From NCBI GenBank assembly GCA_026545765.1, contig CM048840.1, forward strand, positions 32,244,765 through 32,308,764: DNA of 64,000 bases, in the 5' to 3' direction. How positions within the stretch are numbered: the first letter of the stretch is position 1; each line of letters starts with the position of its first letter. The translations under genes and the position numbers were made by a program. Of this stretch, positions 11,040 to 22,400 are shown one piece after another. The notes under the pieces are model-generated. The model was not told where the DNA came from, ran no database searches, and saw only the letters and a list, made by a program, of their open reading frames with translations. The stretch comes from Plantago major. Taxonomy: Eukaryota > Streptophyta > Magnoliopsida > Lamiales > Plantaginaceae.

Positions 11040-12354
11040 TGATGTGCTCAAATTACTACTTAGGAAAACAAGTAGGAAGCAGTCGTCGTAAATAGACTAT
11101 GCTAACCACGAGATCGTTCGCTAAGGAATCAATTAGGCTACCACACAGTTGAAAGCAAACAATTACTTGTAGAAATAATTTGATTTGTTTGAAATAAGTA
11201 CTTCTAATAACTAGAAAATAGAAAATGCAGTGTAGTTGTTTGTAAGAATGAGGTAGAAAGAACACGGTAGTTACGATCAAGCAATGCTAATTCACTCTAG
11301 GGATACGTTCATACTGTCACGCGGTCGGTGTACAGAAAACTATCAATCAAATTCAACCAAACGTTATTTGAAAATCTTTGAACTAGAGTAATCGTGGGTC
11401 GTCAATCCACGATCCTTAACCAAAACATTTTAGAGAATCTTTGAACTAGCTTATTGGATTGAAGGGCTTTTACGAATATCTTTGAACTAGCCTAACCTAT
11501 ATGAACGATTTCAAACCCTAGAAGCAAATATGCAAAGCTATCACGCAACTACCATGTTCGGAGTGATTTAGCTACTCATAATCGAAGCAAGGATGAAAGA
11601 ATACAAGATATTGCTCATGATTATCACAAACAGAATGATAATCGCATGCAAGCTTATACAATTCGATAAACTAAGCAAGAACGAATTGAATAAGATTAAA
11701 CAATAGAGATTTACTACAGTAATCAGGGATTCGATATCAATCCTTCGTTAAACAAGCAAAACCAAGCTCCAAAATTGTTAAAGTATGATATGGAGTTTTT
11801 TCTATGAACTAGGTTAAAAGAAGTATGAGAGAAAAATCCCAATTCTAAGCTAATAAGGAAAAACAAAAATTCTATTCTTCGTCACTCGCCGCGGCGAACC
11901 TTCTTAATCGAAGAATATATAGCTCTCGCATAATCTCGCCGCGGCGGGTAAATTCCTTCGCCGCGGCAAGATTCAATCTTCAAAACAGGAGCTTCATTCG
12001 CAAAATCTCGCCGTGGCGGACTGATTTCCTCGCCGCGGCGAGATTCAATCTTCAAAACAGGAGCTTCATTCGCAAAATCTCGCCGTGGTGGACTGATTTC
12101 CTCGCCGCGGCGAGCCTTCCTGCAATTTTCAGGTCCAAGCTCATAAAATCTCGCCGCGGCGGACCGAATCCCTCGCCATGGCGAGCTATGCTAAGTAGCT
12201 CGTCCTTATTTAGCTCAAAAGACATCAAACCCTGCAAAATGTAAATAAAACACCAAAGCGTAAAAACGAACTAAAAAGACTATAAAACTAAAGACAAAGA
12301 CTCACAAAAACCGCTAAAAAGGACTAAATGAGACTCTAAATTATCGTCTCATCA
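11040..12354 (-). repeat. 5' LTR of the Tat/Athila-type element
   Basis: 1315 bp, TGATG to CATCA. It is longer than the other LTR. It has an extra ~80 bp near 11655-11735 and a 72-bp unit in tandem (11957-12028 and 12029-12101), with a palindrome copy at each unit boundary. Confidence 0.93.
11885..12185. repeat. Palindrome array CTCGCCGCGGCGAG in the right LTR
   Basis: Nine copies or near-copies starting at 11885, 11935, 11957, 12007, 12029, 12079, 12101, 12150 and 12172. Those at 12029 and 12101 are exact. Most variants are C-to-T or G-to-A changes inside CG pairs, as expected from methylation decay. Confidence 0.9.
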
Positions 12355-12901
12355 GATTGCATGCAAACAAAATAAAACTGTACTTATTCTACACGGGATA
12401 AATGCGACCAACACTCCCAAGTCAACAAATTGAAGATAGTGGTATTCTAAACTATAAAAAAGTATAATGCTGATCCATTGTCTTTCCTTTCAATTGTATG
12501 CCATATTTTCTCAATCAGCATGACCAGTGCAAAATGTGAAAGAGTTCAAGATAAATAGGGGACAAGAGCAGGTCCATGACGTTGTACAGAGTGGTATACA
12601 CGTGCATCAAGCGTAAATTACATGGTCAATATCAATGTTCATGCATGTAGAGTATGTATATCACAGGGAAAATCAACATATACAAGCTTGAGAAGGTCGG
12701 TTGTTAAGTGTGAGAAGGCATTGTTTTTCATGTAAAGTTGGATGCATTGTAACCTAAAATGATATGGGGATAAGACGCGGGGGTTGTTTACAAGACGTGA
12801 CCGTTTTGACATTACACACCTTTAATGCCAATAAATTGGCTATTTTAGACCATTAAAATTGTAACAAATATTTTATATGACATTTGTTACATACATTATT
12901 C
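12355..12901. other. Core of the inverted-repeat transposon
   Basis: Single-copy AT-rich sequence between the two inverted arms; 7185-7201 is the other flank. No coding sequence was recognised. The first five bases are the target duplication of the LTR element. Confidence 0.5.
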
Positions 12902-14720
12902 GGAATTTATAAGATTCCTTGACGCGAACTATTCAATATCCGTCATCCCTTCCCCACAAATTGATGTACCTCTATGGGACGAATTATATATTGAGATGCT
13001 TGCACTACATGGCTCATAATACATGTAAATATGACTTGAACAACTTAGCTTTGGGCACAAAAAAAAAAAAAAAAACATCGTGCCATGTTCGACATAGTAA
13101 ATCAATATCAATAAAATATGAAAGGTGAAACCTTTCAATTTGCGCAATTAGGGGTGCAAGTTCAGATCAATCCGATCTAGAATTCGGATTGATCCGAAAT
13201 TTCGGACCATGTAATGCTTAACCCGAAGTTCGGTCCGCAATATCGAATCGAATTCGGATCAATCCGATTTCGAATTGGATTTTACGGATCCAATCCGAAA
13301 AATTCGAAAATACTAAAAAACAAAATTTTCAAAATGATAAAGAATGATATATCAACTGTAAAACAATAAACTAGCATCAAACTTCAAACTCCATACAATA
13401 AAGTAGCAACACACTCCAAAGTAGATGACACGCGGGATGAAGGCTGAGGAATCATTCTTCACCGGGAAATCGGGTAACAATCTTCAGATTATTCACAAAT
13501 CATACATGAGACAAGAATTAATATGGTGAGGGATTGAGGGGAGGATGAGAAAAGAAGCAACAAGAGATGAGAGGGAGAAGCAGCTGAGGAGGGAGCTTGG
13601 GGCGCCAGATGGTTGAGGGGGAGGAGTGAAGGTTAGCGTTTTCTTGGAGAAGGAAGGGAGGCCATGAGTCGAAGGTTTTATGGAGAATTTGGAGATTTGA
13701 TTAGGGTTTGCTGTAGGAGATTAGCTTTATTGTTGATACTTGATATGGTAAAGATGGGTTTGGCGTTTCATCAAGGGACATGGCATATAACAAAAATATT
13801 TCGGATAGATTGGATTATCCGAAATTCGCGGATTCAACCCGGTCTAAAATCTTAAAAAACTGTAATCCGAAATCTGATCCTAACTTAATTACCAGATCAG
13901 TTTTTTGGAGTCACTTTTTGTGCACCTCTATGTGCAATAACTAAGATTAATAAAATTTCAAATTGATATGATGATTTCATTTACAATATATGCCGATGTA
14001 GTATGGTTAAGCTTCATCTAGGTGCACACCAACAATATTGATTTGGGGACTAATAAATAAATGCAACTTCCCATACGAATATAGTAAATTGGAACAATGT
14101 AATGCGTCACCAACTAATATGCAGATAAGAACATCACAACTTTCTCTTCCAGACATATGTTCCCAAACAATATCACGACATGCAAAGACGTCCAATAAAA
14201 AAGTAACATTCACATCCTGCCAAAGTAGTCTTTTAGATTACGATATTCACATTCTTCCTGAACACTTTATACGAAATGTACCCACCCCTCGCACCATTTA
14301 ACCCTATATCCTAAAGCATGCATATATACTCATATTCCTGAAATGAAATACACGACCACGTGACCTACATATAATAAATGACGCACCTCGTAAAATTAAA
14401 CATATACTATATGGTTTAATAAATCTATAACTTACTCGATGTATTACTCACATTTTTTACATGAACGCCTCAATCCGTATAGAAAATGCATCTTATTTCT
14501 TAATGTGGTATTAGGCGTAAATAAATCATCTAAATCATGAATAAAACGTGTAGCATTGACAAGCCGTATAAATCGGTCATGTAAAATTTTCATTTCACTA
14601 TTTCAGAATAGCATAAATGTCTGAAGCGCGAAATCTATCAAAACGAAATCAATAAAATGTAGAAGTATACAAAAAAAAAAAAACCTAAACTCATTTGTTT
14701 TTATAGCCCAAGAGTTAAAC
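12902..14720. repeat. Right arm of long inverted-repeat transposon
   Basis: Reverse complement of 6205-7184, interrupted by the hAT-type MITE at 13149-13930. Pairing resumes directly on both sides of that insertion, which shows the arms are older than it. The outer end near 14720 abuts a Cassandra LTR and is approximate. Confidence 0.72.
13149..13930. mobile_element. Non-autonomous hAT-type transposon
   Basis: 782 bp with terminal inverted repeats TAGGGGTGCA (13149-13158) and TGCACCTCTA (13921-13930), one mismatch. It is flanked by 8-bp duplications TGCGCAAT (13141-13148) and TGTGCAAT (13931-13938), which differ by one C-to-T change. Eight-base duplications and TAGGGGTG-type ends are hAT hallmarks. 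The interior repeats AATCCGAA-like strings in both orientations near each end. A 63-residue frame inside has no transposase motif. Confidence 0.85.
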
Positions 14721-15022
14721 TGTAACGGCCCGGACCATCGATGGTGAGCCCACTTTGGTAGGCGTGGTTACTCATGGATGACTCTCGGGGGTGATATCTT
14801 GCAAACACATGTCATTTCCCACACACTTTGTCCTCACTCGTGCGCGAACCGGGAGACTTCCCAGTTGGTCACCCATTTTAAGATTGCTCAAGAGCAAGCA
14901 CGCTTAATTCTGGAGTTCTTATAGATGGATTCTCGAAAATAAAGGTGCACATTGTTGGTATTAGTAGCGTTCTCAATCCCTTTAAGCTCTTTGGACTTAA
15001 TTTGAAACTTTGGGGCGTTACA
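14721..15022 (-). mobile_element. Cassandra TRIM LTR, copy A
   Basis: 302 bp from TGTAACGG to GGCGTTACA. The middle part, read on the - strand, is a 5S rRNA-like core with the internal promoter region (AGTTAAGCGTGCTTG-type string) and a downstream GTGACC...GGGAAGTC-type string. LTRs that carry 5S rRNA-like sequence define Cassandra. The copy is inverted relative to B and C. Confidence 0.87.
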
Positions 15023-15121
15023 TTCACCCCCTTGAATTGTGCGACGTCCCCGCCGCACCATGGTCCGGCCAACCGTCCACCCCTCGTGGGCTTTGGGTTG
15101 ACACGGCTCTGATAGCATTTA
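15023..15121 (-). other. Cassandra internal fragment with primer-binding site
   Basis: On the - strand 15106-15117 reads TGCTATCAGAGC, one base from the initiator tRNA-Met binding site TGGTATCAGAGC used by Cassandra. The fragment lies between two inverted LTRs, so the copy is rearranged. Confidence 0.7.
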
Positions 15122-15421
15122 TGTAACGCCCTGAAATTTCAAGTCATGTCTAAACAACTTAAAGGGATCGAGAACGCTACTCATACCAACAAGGTGCACC
15201 TTTCTTTTCGGGAATCCAATCATAAGAACTCCAGAGTTAAGCGTGCTTGTTCTGGAGCAATCTTAGAATGGATGACCAACTGGGAAGTCTCCCGGTTCGC
15301 ACACGAGTGAGGACAAAATGTGCGGGAAAGGACACGTGTTGGTACAGTGGGGGCCAACATATCACCAGGAGAGTTGCCCATGAGTAACTGCGCCGGCCCA
15401 TTAGTGGCCCGGCTCGTTGCA
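15122..15421 (+). mobile_element. Cassandra TRIM LTR, copy B
   Basis: 300 bp from TGTAACGCCC to CGTTGCA. The 5S rRNA-like core lies at about 15182-15300 on the + strand. It is followed after seven bases by copy C in the same orientation. Confidence 0.87.
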
Positions 15422-15428
15422 TAAACCA

Positions 15429-15870
15429 TGTAACGCCCCAAAGTTTCATGTCAAGTCCAAACAGCTTAAAGGGATCGAGAACGCTACTCATACCAACAAT
15501 GTGCACCTTTCTTTTCGGGAATCCAATCATAAGAACTCCAAAGTTAAAGGGATCGAGAACGCTACCCATACCAACAAGGTGCATCTTTCTTTTCGGGAAT
15601 CCAATCATAAGAACTCCAGAGTTAAAGGGATCGAGAACGCTACCCATACCAACAAGGTGCATCTTTCTTTTCGGGAATCCAATCATAAGAACTCTAGAGT
15701 TAAGCGTGTTTGTACTGGAGCAATCTTAGGATGAGTGACCAACCTAAATCTCGATTCACAAGACGAAGCACAAAGTCTTGTGAGGAAAGGACATGTGTTG
15801 ATATAGTGGGAAGATATCACCCAAGAAATTATTAAGAATCACACCGCCATTAATGATCCGGGTCGTTACA
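15429..15870 (+). mobile_element. Cassandra TRIM LTR, copy C, with internal triplication
   Basis: 442 bp from TGTAACGCCCC to CGTTACA. It is about 140 bp longer than copies A and B because a 78-bp piece of the 5S-like core is present three times. The rest aligns with B. Confidence 0.87.
15468..15701 (+). repeat. Three tandem 78-bp units of 5S-like sequence
   Basis: Units at 15468-15545, 15546-15623 and 15624-15701, each starting AAAGGGATCGAGAACGCTAC and nearly identical. The length is a multiple of three, so the repeat creates spurious open frames on both strands. Confidence 0.95.
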
Positions 15871-16442
15871 TAAACCGTAATTTCAAGATTGAACTCTTCT
15901 ATTGGAAAAATGACAATTGAGGCTCACACTTGGCAGTGGAAATGGAAATGGCATGGAGTCCCCTTTTGGTAATATCGAGGCAAGAACGGGCTTAACTTGA
16001 AAATTAAAGAAACTAAGAAGGTCATATTGGTCCATTTAAGTTAATTGCCATTATTATATCTGCTACAGCCCATCCAAATCGACCACTAAAGTTAATCAAA
16101 GAGAGATAAAAAAAGAGTCTCTCTTCTCTACTCCTGCAAAACCACTTTTGCTCAAGGTTTTTTTTCATTTTCTTCTCCCATTTCTTACTCTATTTATTTT
16201 TCCCTCCCTTTCTTTTAGGATTCTTCTATTCTTGTTTTTAACTTGCACCGTTGCTTCTAGAGTTTCTGGTAACATTTCTATTTCAAAATGGGTAGCTTTG
16301 TAGGTGATATTTTTTAGCTTACTGAAAAATTGTTGTTTTTTTTTTTTTTTGTGGTTTTATGCCGTGAAGGTATCGGTGAAGAGAAAAGGTTCGTATCTTT
16401 GGGATCTGGAAGCTCTATTCTGCGCAATTGGGCTTGAGAAAC
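15871..16442 (+). promoter_or_regulatory. Upstream region and 5' leader of the LEUNIG gene
   Basis: A purine-then-pyrimidine-rich stretch (AGAGAGATA..., then CTCTCTTCTCTACTCC near 16100-16130) marks the probable transcription start zone. The leader is T-rich. It may contain an intron between GTAACATTT near 16269 and an AG near 16370, but this is not certain. No clear TATA box was found. The Cassandra cluster ends only about 570 bp before the start codon. Confidence 0.5.
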
Positions 16443-19400
16443 ATGTCTCAGACCAACTGGGAAGCGGATAAAATGTAAGCCTTTTCTTCGTCTACTGTTT
16501 CTCAGCTGAATGTTTGATTTTCTTGATTTTTTTTTTGTGTGTTTCTGGTTTGTTGTTGTAGCGCACCGTTTCTTGAGCTTTTTTTGTCTGGTTTTGCTTG
16601 TGAGTCTTGTTTAGAATTTGTCTGGAAGATTTAGCTAACTGATAATTTTGTTGTCATTTGCTGAATTTCTTCCTTTTTCATTTTCCTTTTTGCCCAGAGA
16701 TATGTATTGTCACGTTTCTCTTCAATTCCTCCTGGGTGTTTTAGGGTTTGTGTATGTATGCATGAGTGAGCGTCTAAATTTTGATTCTTTGGTTTGTGGG
16801 CTTGGAGAAATCTACCTTCTTTTCGCTTTGAGTGAGGTGTGTGTGTGTTTTTATTACTCTTCATACATTCAATAAACCTGTTATTGTCAGGTCATGTGTT
16901 TCTTGGACTCCTTCTGGGAGGTTTAGAGTTTTGTGTGTTTCTTGAACTCTTGGTGTTGTCATTTTCAGTTATGTGTTTTGTGGGCTTGGAGAAATATACC
17001 TATTTCTTTGTTTTTTGCTTTCAGTGAAGTGTATTTCTGTATGTGTGTGGCTCCCGGTTAATCTGTGTTGTGAATCGGGTAAACTTGTTTGTCTTTTAAT
17101 TTCTTTATTTTGTCCCATTGATGTAGGCATTGCAAGTTAGTTTCGGGTAGATCATTTCATGTTTGTATCTCATACTTCCTGGTTAACTTCAGTACCATTG
17201 AGAGTGTTTCCTAAAATTGATGTTCCGGTCACCTCGCTCACTTGAATTTATGCTTATGTGTTTTGACTTTCTCTTCCAGGTTGGATGTCTATATTTATGA
17301 TTATTTAGTGAAGAGAGATTTGAAAGCCACCGCTCAGGCGTTCCAAGCTGAAGGAAAAGTGTCATCTGACCCTGTTGGTTAGTACAGAACTAGAATTCCA
17401 AAACCGTTATTTCCTATCTGATGATTTATAATACTTGTTTGTGTTCTTTTGGTGTATTCTGCAGCTATTGATGCCCCTGGTGGTTTTCTATTTGAATGGT
17501 GGTCGGTTTTCTGGGATATATTTATTGCTCGGACAAATGAGAAGCACTCTGATGTTGCTGCCTCTTACATCGAGGTGGGCCACGAATCTTTTTAATTCAT
17601 TACATTTTGTATTCATGCTCCGTGTTTTATGGAAATAGCTATTTGTATTGTTGCTATAAATTCGGTTGAGTTTCTTGATTCTTGTCATGAGTATGATCTC
17701 CGCTTTTTAGTAAGCATTGTCCTAAGTAATCCATAGCTTTTTCTACCTTGGTTTGTACTCTTTTCTAGCCTTTTTAGTTAAAATATTTGAAACTTTGGAA
17801 ACATTATAGTTTTAGCATTTTCTCCTTTTCACTTTGTTTTCTTTCTTGTTTTTCTTGCAAACACTCCTTTCGTGCAATTCTAAAAGCTCCAGCTAGTAAT
17901 CAGTTTCAAATTTACTGAAAGCAGACTCAGTTGATGAAAACGCGGGAGCAGCAGCAACAGCAACAGCAGCAAAATCAACAACCACAACAGCCGCAGCAGC
18001 AACAACAGCAACAGCAACAGCAAATGCAAATGCAACAGATATTATTGCACAGACAAGCTCAGCAGCAACAACAACAGCAACAGCAGCAGCAACAGCAGCA
18101 GCAACACCAACAAGCACAACAACAACAACAGCAGCAGCAGCAACAACAGGCGCAACAGCAACAGCAGCAGCAGCAACAACAAGCTCAACAGCAACAGCAG
18201 CGCCGCGAGGGTAGCCATCTTCTGAATGGACAGGCCAATGGAATAGGTGGAAATGATCCTCTCATGAGACAAAATCCCGGTACTGCCAATGCACTGGCTG
18301 CAAAGATGTACGAAGAGAAGTTAAAACACCCTGCACAGAGGGACTCAATGGATGATGCAGCTTTAAAGGTACATATTACATTTGGGTATTTACAAGAAGT
18401 TGTCTCTTCCATCCAATCTGCTGACAATATAACTTACTGTCCAGCAGAGGTTTGGTGATAATGTAGGCCAGCTATTGGATCCAAATCAAGCTTCGATATT
18501 GAAATCTGCTGCTGCCGGCCAGTCATCTGGGTATGCTTACCATGATAATATATATTTATATTTTGGTTTTTCTTGTCTTATTGAGAGTTGAATGTAATTA
18601 TGTGTGCTGTTCTTCTCTTGATTATATCTGTCCTAGTGCCAATATATCCAGGTCTGTCATCATCTTTGCAAATCTTTCTTATCAGGCAAATGCTGCATGG
18701 TTCAGCGGGTGGAATGTCTCCCCAAGTTCAAGCACGTAGCCAGCAATTTCCGGGATCTTCACAAGTCAGTGTCTCCTTCCCCCCTCTCTTAATAATAAGG
18801 AAAATAATAGTCGTAACGGACTGCAAATGTGCTGATATTTACACACACATGAACAGGACATGAAGACCGAACTGAATCCTCTTCTGAATCCAAGAGCTGC
18901 AGGTCCTGAAGGATCTCTGATTGGAATCCCTGGTACATCCCCTAAAATCAATTTCTTGTATTGACCTTTACGATTATGCAAAACTCTGTACACATTGTTG
19001 TAAGCAGAAAGCAGTTGTCGGGCCGGGGGCATTGCCTGAGTTGTTTTACGTTCTGTGGAATGGGCTCAAGCCCCCAACAAACTTTTAGTTTCTTTATTTT
19101 AAACATAGTATATGATAACTTTCCATAAATAAATATAATGTCAATGTCGAAATATGGAAGCATTTTTTCTTTCCAGTGTAAGTTCTGGTGCTATATGCTT
19201 TAGAATAGAGATAAATATGCACGTTCAAGATGTAAAAACAGGAAAACTCTAATTAATAAGGTCATCACACATTAATTTCTATTCCCCAATATGGGCTGCT
19301 GCGTCTCAATACAACCTCAAATAAACTATCTTCTGGTCAGAACTACGTATTACCGTTTCTTCCGATCCACTTTAGAAATCTGTGAGCTTATTTGCACCTA

Positions 19401-22400
19401 TAAAACTAAAGTAGTTTTACTCAAAGCAGAATTAACACTGCTCTGTTGCCAGTGATAGCTAAGCAATAAAGGCACACGCTCAGTAATTTGTAGTTGGCAC
19501 GTGATATCTAATAAAGGTCAAGATGACATATTTTCGCTGTTTGAAGTAAATGAACATTTTTATGGCAGTATATGACCAATCTAGGCGATAGGTCTTTAAG
19601 ACGGCATGTGCTGTTTTATTGTCCTAATGCATTGGGCTCTCACCAAATCATGTTTTGGAAGACATATTTAAGAAAACTCGCTTTCAGTTCTTTTTAAATG
19701 CGACATGTGAAAGAGGCTGGAGAACACTTGTGCCATATGTTCGATACTTATATTTAATTTTAGTTTTCATGTCATTGCTCTAGTAACATATCTTGTGTTT
19801 TAGGGTCAAATCAAGGTGGCAACAATTTGACATTGAAAGGATGGCCGTTAACTGTGAGTATATTACTTTGATCCTGTTTTATCAACAACTCATTCTGCAT
19901 TGGGTTTTATTTGATGCTGTTGTGCTTAATGGACTCATCTTTGCTTTAAAGTACAGTTGGTAGTTGAATATCCATGCACTGCTTGGAGATCAATACTCTA
20001 TGCTTCAAATGATTTATTGGGCATTCATATTTTGCTAAACCTACAAGCATTGAGACATTAGGATTTTCCTTAAAAATATATGTCATGTATGTGATTGTAC
20101 ACATCTGATTAGTACCCCCTCTGCCCCACATAACTTCATATATTTGCTATATTTAGCTATCCCATAAACTTCATACATTACTAAAAAGGAAGCTATCACA
20201 CACCCAACAAATAATAAACATCTTACCTTTACACAAATTATATTTTATGTTCTATCAATTTGTTTTAGATTTTCACCTAAAATTACCCGCCAACCCTAAT
20301 GTATGAAGTTCTCCGGATGGGATGGAGTAATAGAGAGAATTCGTTGGACATTCTAATAAGGAGAGATCAAAATATGAGCTTCATTGAAAATCATCTTGAG
20401 AACAAACTAACAAAATATGGTTTCAGCTTAAAAATATCTCACAACGCAAGTCTATAGCAATACCTATCAATTGGCCATCTACCAGTGTCAGCATTGTGTT
20501 CCTATATGTGATACTGAACATCCCATAATTCCCATTAATAGTAGAGATAATTCATTGGACATGCTAATAACAAAGGAATGGAATGGAAGCTCCATTGAAA
20601 ATGATCTTGAGAACAAACCAACAAAATATAGGTTCAGCTTAAAATATATCTCAACCCAAGTCGAGTAATATTCAGAGTCTAAAAAAGTAACAGATCTTTT
20701 CTGAACCAGCATTGGCGGGATTGTAAGCAGAGCTATCTCCTTCAAGAAGTGGAAGTTTTTTCCTAACTGTGAAAACACGAAGTGGATAACTTGGATTGGC
20801 TGAATTCGATCAATCCGATTGAAAGATGCAAATCTATAGCCATGGCACATGGCTGACGTCCTTTTTTCCATTTGGGCATAAAAGCATTTCCATCTGATTT
20901 TGAGATCAGAGTGCTTGTCTTAGCCTGAGAAAGAGAATGCGCTGCACAAAAGAACTCTTCTCTCTTGTTAAAGAAACATGCCTCCTTTTTCAAGCTGTTG
21001 AAATTGTATAAGATTGATTGGGAATTTGGTGTTGAGACCAACTGGAAAAGGAATTTTCTGATAATTATAGTTTGACTTTAATTTTTTGGCTGAATCCGTG
21101 ACCCAATACGATCCAGAAGGAATCTAGTCAATTGGTTCAAAATAACCACTTTACTGGACTGGATTGTATTGGGTTAAAATCCGTGGATCGGCCAAATTGA
21201 CAGGCCTAAATAAACCCATTAGTATGATACTGTTGCATTTTCAGAAGTTGGACTCATTGGTGGTGGATGGTATCTAGATTCAACGATGACGGAAGCTGGT
21301 GGGGAATAGTGGAAAGAGGAGAAAAGAGCAGCCATCCGATAAAAATACCTATGAATTATGATAGAAGTATTAATGGCCGTTCTGTTGGATTTTGTTTAAG
21401 ATAATACAAAACGGTATTAAGGTGGAACTCGGATTAAGAACATGTTAACGAATACTAATTAATAATGCCCAATCAAAAAATCTTTTTGCAGGATTGGATT
21501 GTTTGTATTCAAAGATTATACATTTACCAAATCATGTAGTAAGAATCTGTTTTCCTTTGAGTATCATTTTATCTTTTCTAATGTATACCCTACGTTTTGA
21601 TAGGGTTACGACCAACTTCGCTCTGGAATTCTCCAGCAGCCAAAGTCATTCATGCAGGGCTCTCAACCCTTTCATCAGTTGCAGATGCTAACACCTCAGC
21701 ACCAACAGCAACTTATGCTTGCTCAACAGAATATGACTTCACCATCTGCCAGTGATATGGAGAACAGAAGGTTGAGAATGCTTCTCAATAACAGAAGTAT
21801 GTCTATGGGGAAAGATGGGCTGGCAAATTCAGTTGGTGATGTATCCGCCCTGCAAGCTGGAATGTCCGTTCTTCCCCGTGGAGATTCAGATATATTAATG
21901 AAGGTACTTTTCGTGCTACTCAATATCTTGATTTTCTATCCATTTCTTTCTTGGCGGCGGAATAAATCATGTCATATATCCCAAGCAAAAGTGAGTTTGC
22001 AGTTGATTTATAACATCATGATTTTTCATTGTATAGATGAAGGTAGCACAAATACAGCAGCAACAACAGCAGCAGCAGCAGAACACCAATCAAGCACAGC
22101 AACAGCTGCTGCAACAGCACGTTCTCTCTGGTCAGCAACCTCAAAGCTCAAATCACAATATCCAGCAAGACAAAATCATGGGAACAAGCAGTATAACTGG
22201 AGATGGCAGCATGTCAAATTCATTTCGTGGAAATGATCAGGTCTACCCTTTTCCATCACTTTGGATGTGATCTCTTGGTACCCTTCTAGGTTTTACACGA
22301 TTTGATTATTTCAATACTGTAAAGATTTAAAGATGTGAATATCACATCTCCCTGCCTCCTTATATGTCATAGCTAATGGCTATGCTTTAACTGACTCCTT

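Larger units (their letters stand above)
7202..12354 (-). mobile_element. Non-autonomous Tat/Athila-type (Ty3) LTR retrotransposon
   Basis: A complete LTR element. Direct repeats 7202-8344 and 11040-12354 both start TGATG and end CATCA. The 5 bp on each side are identical (GATTG at 7197-7201 and 12355-12359), a perfect target duplication. The primer-binding site at 11018-11035 matches the 3' end of tRNA-Asp, as in Athila/Tat elements, and sets the - orientation. The interior is 2.7 kb with only a gag-like remnant and no protease, reverse transcriptase or integrase, so it would need enzymes from a relative. It sits inside the long inverted-repeat element. Confidence 0.93.

Noticed and set aside
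12052..12237. A 61-codon frame inside the right LTR.
   Set aside because: Composed of palindrome units; the same kind of frame appears wherever the array occurs.
15180..15700. 5S rRNA genes.
   Set aside because: The 5S-like sequence is diverged, lies inside Cassandra LTRs with TGTAACG/CGTTACA ends, and is not in a regular 5S gene tandem.
15237..15734. Open frames of 93-149 codons with repeated residues on both strands.
   Set aside because: They arise because the 78-bp repeat unit is a multiple of three; both strands and two frames are open at once.
17893..18272. Alanine- and leucine-rich frames antisense to LEUNIG exon 4.
   Set aside because: Shadows of the CAG/CAA repeat.
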